Assembly: GCA_946478775.1 (NCBI GenBank)
Contig: CAMLDR010000057.1
Span: 1-22,323, forward strand
Length of the DNA stretch: 22,323 bases
Direction: 5' to 3'
DNA from: an uncultured Flavobacteriales bacterium
GTDB taxonomy: Bacteria > Bacteroidota > Bacteroidia > Flavobacteriales > Crocinitomicaceae
Position 1 is the first letter of the stretch, and each line of letters begins with the position of its first letter. The translations under genes were made by a program, and so were the position numbers. This document shows positions 18,707 through 22,323 of the stretch, piece after piece. The notes under the pieces were generated by a model. It was given only the letters and a program-made list of their open reading frames with translations. It searched no databases and was not told the origin of the DNA.

Positions 18707-19923
18707 GACAAACGAATTAATGCGGATTGACCAAATCCTTTTTTAGATACCAAACCATAGATATCATCCGTACCCAGCTGAATTCCCAGCTTATCTCCGT
18801 GATATCCCAGCATCAAACCTCCCCGAACAATGGATGATCCTCCAAAAGCAACATTTGCGGATGCAGAAACACGCGGTACAAAACGATAGAATAAACCAAC
18901 GAATCCGGTTGGGACGATCCCAATGGTCGGGTAAAAACGAATTCCAAAGAAAGTCTGTAATTTTTTAGCGGACGCCAAATCAACCAATTTCATCACCTGG
19001 ATATAAGCCGGGATCATGACCCAGCGTTTTACTTCTTTCTTTTCTACATTCAATGAGTCCAAAAGCGAGAAATCATCACCGAAGAGATTGCCGCTGTTTT
19101 TGATCTGATCCAGCGTAAATCCACTGTATCTGTAAGTCGAATCCGGTGAATAACGTGTTTGCGATTCAAACATATAAGCTGCTCCCAAATTTTGAACGGT
19201 AAACTGGAAAGTTGCGGAATCTTTCAACCAGGGAACTTTCAGATAAAAATCAAAATCCAAAGCGAACCCAAGTCCTTTACTGAATTCTTTCCCGGCTGAA
19301 TAGGTCATATCCCCATTTAAGTGAAGACTGATGGAATCCATGTTGCTATCTTGTGAAAGTTCCCCTTTTCGAATGTAACCGCCGAACTGATTTTGAACAT
19401 TTACGACATTCAGGGTCAGGGAACTTCCGGTTTTTTTATGATAAAATCCAAAACCTGCTTTTTGGAACTGCATTCCGGAAATACGTGTTCCTGTTAAATT
19501 TGCTGTATCTGAACCGAGGTAACTATTCCCATAGAATGTAAGTTTGAATGCATCTTTGGTATAGTTCACATTTCCCACGACATAATAACCGCCTTTTACC
19601 AGCCAGGAATACTTTCCGGATTTGAATAAACTTGAAGCGCCGGAAACATACGTGATTTCACCCGAAGCAAATGCCCCGATGCGGTTATTCCCCCGAGTAG
19701 ATTTCAGGGTGCGGTTTTTCATTTCGGAATCAATATATCCTCCAAATGCTAATGTGTTCACAAACTCTTTTCGAATGGAAGTCCCTGTAACATCGAGATT
19801 ACCGTTCAGCAAGAGTTGATTACGTTGCTGCAAACTATCTCTGAAAACGGGGAATGTAGATTGACCAAACAGCGAAGAGCCTGCTAATAAAAAAGTTGTC
19901 AGCGCAAAAAATAGCTTGTTCAT
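18694..19923 (-). CDS. Outer-membrane beta-barrel-like protein
   Basis: 409 residues from ATG 19923 with a signal peptide (MNKLFFALTTFLLAGSSLFG, before QSTFP). The mature part alternates hydrophobic and polar residues with many glycines and aromatic girdle residues (SWLVKGGYYVVGNVNYTK, RVSASANVAFGGSSIVRGG), and the protein ends in a strand with terminal Phe (ALIRLSWVF), the usual beta-signal of outer-membrane barrels. The layout resembles DUF5723-type Bacteroidota proteins, but I cannot confirm the family. The ATG overlaps the TAA of the lipoprotein gene (TAATG), and the 3' end overlaps the T9SS-substrate gene by 13 bases, so the three products are probably made in linked amounts. It may accommodate or anchor the lipoprotein and/or the secreted protein at the outer membrane; that role is inferred. 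Confidence 0.85.
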   Translation of the reverse strand: MNKLFFALTTFLLAGSSLFGQSTFPVFRDSLQQRNQLLLNGNLDVTGTSIRKEFVNTLAFGGYIDSEMKNRTLKSTRGNNRIGAFASGEITYVSGASSLFKSGKYSWLVKGGYYVVGNVNYTKDAFKLTFYGNSYLGSDTANLTGTRISGMQFQKAGFGFYHKKTGSSLTLNVVNVQNQFGGYIRKGELSQDSNMDSISLHLNGDMTYSAGKEFSKGLGFALDFDFYLKVPWLKDSATFQFTVQNLGAAYMFESQTRYSPDSTYRYSGFTLDQIKNSGNLFGDDFSLLDSLNVEKKEVKRWVMIPAYIQVMKLVDLASAKKLQTFFGIRFYPTIGIVPTGFVGLFYRFVPRVSASANVAFGGSSIVRGGLMLGYHGDKLGIQLGTDDIYGLVSKKGFGQSALIRLSWVF

Positions 19924-21503
19924 TACAGGTGGTTTTCAATGGTTAGGTTCGCGCCAAGTTTAAACTTGAAGAATGCATTTGCGGGAATCGGGACCTGTAC
20001 ATTGGCTCCATTTCCATCGTAGGTATTTAGTTTTAATTTGATCATGCAGTATTTGACCAAACCAATATCATCACAAACCGTTTCGGAAACCGGGAAATAG
20101 ACCACACTTTTTTTCTGCATAATTCCATTAACCATGGAGCCAAAAACACTCGACTCAATGGCACTTGTTCCGGAAACAACGGCAATAACCTGGTAGTTTG
20201 CATCCAATAGATAGAGCTGCAGATTTCCTTCAAACGGGAAAGCATTCATGGCATTTACCCAAATCTGTCCGGATTTCACATTGGTTTTATTGGCGTCGTT
20301 CACCAGGCTCAGTGCAAAAGTATCCTGGAAAATCAGATCGGTGAGACCAACATTTAAAGGGAACGCTCCGTTCAATTTGACTCTCAAAGGATGTGCATCG
20401 TAAATTTCATCCCATCCTCCGGATACATTTCCCCAGGGATTCAATTGAAGCTGGAAACTCAGTTCATTCTGCGATCCGTGATTCTCTATAAAATTTTCAA
20501 AATTGCTGTTTCCCGGTGTAAAGTTCAAAGTGGTATTACTCGGTACAATAGTATTTACGTTTGAACCGGTAGCGGCGTTGATCGTATTCCAGGTACCGAT
20601 GTTCGGGTGATTCAGTGCAACCGCATTTCCGGACGCGTTGATATTTTTAAATGAATTGATCTTGAACTTGCCATTGACTTTCAATCCGTTTTCAATTGTC
20701 AGATCAAAAGTCATTGCATCCACATCCAAAAGTCCGTCTGTAATATTATTCATGGCATCAATTTGCGCATACACCGTATCTGTAACCAGTTTACTTCCGA
20801 AATAACCGCGTGCATAATCCAATTGGATATCCTGCATGGTGAAGCGGAATTTGAGCACATCCGAAGTGGTTACATTCACAGTTGGTCCGTTCGGATCTGA
20901 AGTAACCAACAATTTCGATTGAATGCGGTTAAATGAAGTGCCGTATTGTCCGGTCAGATCAAGTTCATAGCCGGTCAAATCAACAAAGCCGGTTACTACT
21001 CCCGGACTGCTTTGAGTTCCTGCAGGAGCGGTGAAGTTTTGCGTCAGAGTTACCCCGTTTTTGGTTACTCCCGGCAATTGCACCGTAAAGAGCGTTTTGG
21101 TAGCGATCGGATTAAACACTTTTAATTCAATTCCTCCTGTTTTTACACGTATTTTCTTCAGCTGTGCATCTCCGATATCTATAATATGTTCATCAATCTC
21201 ACCACTGGTGAAGGACGAACCCGGTGTTGCCGTAAAGTTCAAAGCCATTGGAAAGTTATTTTCAATGCTTGTATCCGGCAAAGCCACAAAATCGCCCAAT
21301 TTAAACTCGAACAAGGAAGAATTGATATCCAGCACATAATTCCCGGAAACCACGGTCAACAAGGAATCTGCCAGCAAATCAGACATGGTCAGACTATCGT
21401 GAACAAGCGGAACCTGCCAATCCGTATCCCAGATTGCTTTATCGCGCTTCTTACAAGAAGCAAAAGCGAGACCGATACAAAGTAAAAAAAGGAGTTTTTT
21501 CAT
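19923..21503 (-). CDS. Large lipoprotein of unknown function
   Basis: 526 residues from ATG 21503. The N-terminus MKKLLFLLCIGLAFASCKKR is a clear lipoprotein signal with acylated Cys17. The residues after the Cys are basic (CKKRDK), not the acidic run associated with surface export of Bacteroidota lipoproteins, so it may face the periplasm; that rule is not absolute. The mature protein is almost all beta strand, rich in Asn and Thr (for example NVTTSDVLKFRFTM, LTIENGLKVNGKFKI), with no catalytic motif seen and no long helix. Its TAA shares one base with the ATG of the barrel-like gene, a classic coupling arrangement. It lies 38 bases after the thiolase stop, so read-through from the thiolase promoter is possible but not required. 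Function not recognised. Confidence 0.85.
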   Translation of the reverse strand: MKKLLFLLCIGLAFASCKKRDKAIWDTDWQVPLVHDSLTMSDLLADSLLTVVSGNYVLDINSSLFEFKLGDFVALPDTSIENNFPMALNFTATPGSSFTSGEIDEHIIDIGDAQLKKIRVKTGGIELKVFNPIATKTLFTVQLPGVTKNGVTLTQNFTAPAGTQSSPGVVTGFVDLTGYELDLTGQYGTSFNRIQSKLLVTSDPNGPTVNVTTSDVLKFRFTMQDIQLDYARGYFGSKLVTDTVYAQIDAMNNITDGLLDVDAMTFDLTIENGLKVNGKFKINSFKNINASGNAVALNHPNIGTWNTINAATGSNVNTIVPSNTTLNFTPGNSNFENFIENHGSQNELSFQLQLNPWGNVSGGWDEIYDAHPLRVKLNGAFPLNVGLTDLIFQDTFALSLVNDANKTNVKSGQIWVNAMNAFPFEGNLQLYLLDANYQVIAVVSGTSAIESSVFGSMVNGIMQKKSVVYFPVSETVCDDIGLVKYCMIKLKLNTYDGNGANVQVPIPANAFFKFKLGANLTIENHL

Positions 21504-21541
21504 GGTATGTTAGAGATACAAAAATTCGAGATTGGTTGGAA

Positions 21542-22312
21542 TTAAACACGTTCAATAACAGTTGCATAACCTTGTCCTACTCCGATACACATCGTTACGA
21601 GCGCATATTTTCCTCCGCTTCGCTGCAATTGATTCGCTGCAGCAAGTAAAATACGGGATCCTGACATACCCAGCGGGTGTCCCAATGCAATTGCTCCGCC
21701 ATTCGGATTAATCCGTGAATCGCGGTCGTCTATGCCCATTGTTCTGGTACATGCCAAAACCTGTGCGGCAAATGCTTCGTTCAATTCCAAGACATCCATT
21801 TGATCCAGTGTCAACCCTGCTCTTTCCAATGCTTTTCTGGAAGCTTCTACCGGACCGATTCCCATAATTCTGGGTTCAACGCCTGAGACAGCTGCTGAAA
21901 CAATGCGTGCAATGGGTTTTAGACCGTGTATTTTCAATCCGTTGTCTGATGCCAGCAATAAAGCAGCAGCACCGTCATTCAGCCCGGAAGCATTCCCGGC
22001 GGTTACCGATCCGTCTTTCTTAAAAGCAGGTTTTAGCGATGCAAGGGTATCCAGGGTGGTTCCCGGTCTCATAAATTCATCTTTATCAAAAACAAGCGGG
22101 TCCTGTTTTTTTCTCGGAATGGACAAAGCTGCAATTTCCTCTGCCAGGATACCTGCATTTTGAGCAATAACAGCCTTTTCCTGAGACCACGCGGCAAATT
22201 GATCCTGGTCTTCCCTGGAAATGTTGTGTAATTCAGCCAGGTTTTCAGCGGTCATTCCCATGGGATCTGTTCCGTAAAGTTCGTCCAGTTTCGGATTGAT
22301 GAACCTCCATCC
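21542..22312 (-). CDS. pcaF: 3-oxoadipyl-CoA / acyl-CoA thiolase, 5' end missing
   Basis: Thiolases cleave 3-ketoacyl-CoA with CoA, or run in reverse; PcaF/PaaJ act on 3-oxoadipyl-CoA in aromatic or phenylacetate breakdown. The frame is open to the right edge; about 257 of ~400 residues are present. Visible family motifs: GWRFINPKLDELYG, the NEAF motif (LELNEAFAAQ), the catalytic His in NPNGGAIALGHPLG, and the second active-site Cys in CIGVGQG, 30 residues after that His as in known thiolases. The N-terminal nucleophilic Cys is in the missing part. The GWRFINP and TMCIGVGQG wording fits PcaF/PaaJ better than FadA or AtoB, but substrate cannot be settled from this piece. Native sequence ends at the Gly codon 22310-22312; what follows is adapter. 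An internal ATG at 22261 is not the real start. Confidence 0.93.
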   Translation of the reverse strand, partial: GWRFINPKLDELYGTDPMGMTAENLAELHNISREDQDQFAAWSQEKAVIAQNAGILAEEIAALSIPRKKQDPLVFDKDEFMRPGTTLDTLASLKPAFKKDGSVTAGNASGLNDGAAALLLASDNGLKIHGLKPIARIVSAAVSGVEPRIMGIGPVEASRKALERAGLTLDQMDVLELNEAFAAQVLACTRTMGIDDRDSRINPNGGAIALGHPLGMSGSRILLAAANQLQRSGGKYALVTMCIGVGQGYATVIERV

Positions 22313-22323
22313 AGATCGGAAGA
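22313..22323. other. Sequencing-adapter remnant at contig end
   Basis: The last 11 bases, AGATCGGAAGA, are identical to the first 11 bases of the common Illumina TruSeq adapter. The thiolase reading frame agrees with its family up to the Gly-Trp codons just before (IGWRF in relatives) and then diverges exactly here. Confidence 0.88.

Overview
The window looks like one contig from a member of the Bacteroidota, most likely a flavobacterium-like organism. The evidence is a C-terminal type IX secretion (T9SS) sorting domain, Bacteroidota-style YD/RHS-related proteins, weak ribosome-binding sites, a moderately AT-rich base composition, and a gene set made almost wholly of exported proteins. All nine protein genes lie on the minus strand, so the direction of transcription is from high to low coordinates. 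No tRNA, rRNA, CRISPR array, transposase or integrase gene was seen.

Right part (about 17.1-22.3 kb). The 3' two thirds of a PcaF/PaaJ-type thiolase enters from the right edge. It is followed by three tightly packed, partly overlapping genes: a lipoprotein, an outer-membrane beta-barrel-like protein, and a secreted repeat protein with a T9SS sorting domain. This unit ends at a near-perfect hairpin with A and T tracts at 17120-17159.

Left part (1-16.9 kb). After an AT-rich intergenic region with a small palindrome, five consecutive genes follow with gaps of 49, 13, 2 and 9 bases. They encode a small Ig/FN3-like exported protein; a 1909-residue RHS/YD-related protein with the N-terminal signature of large Bacteroidota RHS proteins; a 336-residue exported protein carrying what is normally the C-terminal part of such proteins; a 249-residue exported protein of unknown function; and a giant protein of at least 2860 residues running off the left edge. 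The giant has an FN3-like domain, two YD/RHS-like segments, recurring cysteine motifs, three diverged tandem modules of about 150 residues, and a C-terminal beta-propeller-like region with BNR/Ycf48-type motifs. The five genes look like one secreted or cell-surface system in which an RHS-type architecture is spread over several polypeptides. Its function cannot be read from the sequence.

Both contig ends look artificial. The last 11 bases equal the start of the Illumina TruSeq adapter, and the first ~40 bases are about 82% GC against about 43% in the next 40. Neither should be interpreted biologically.
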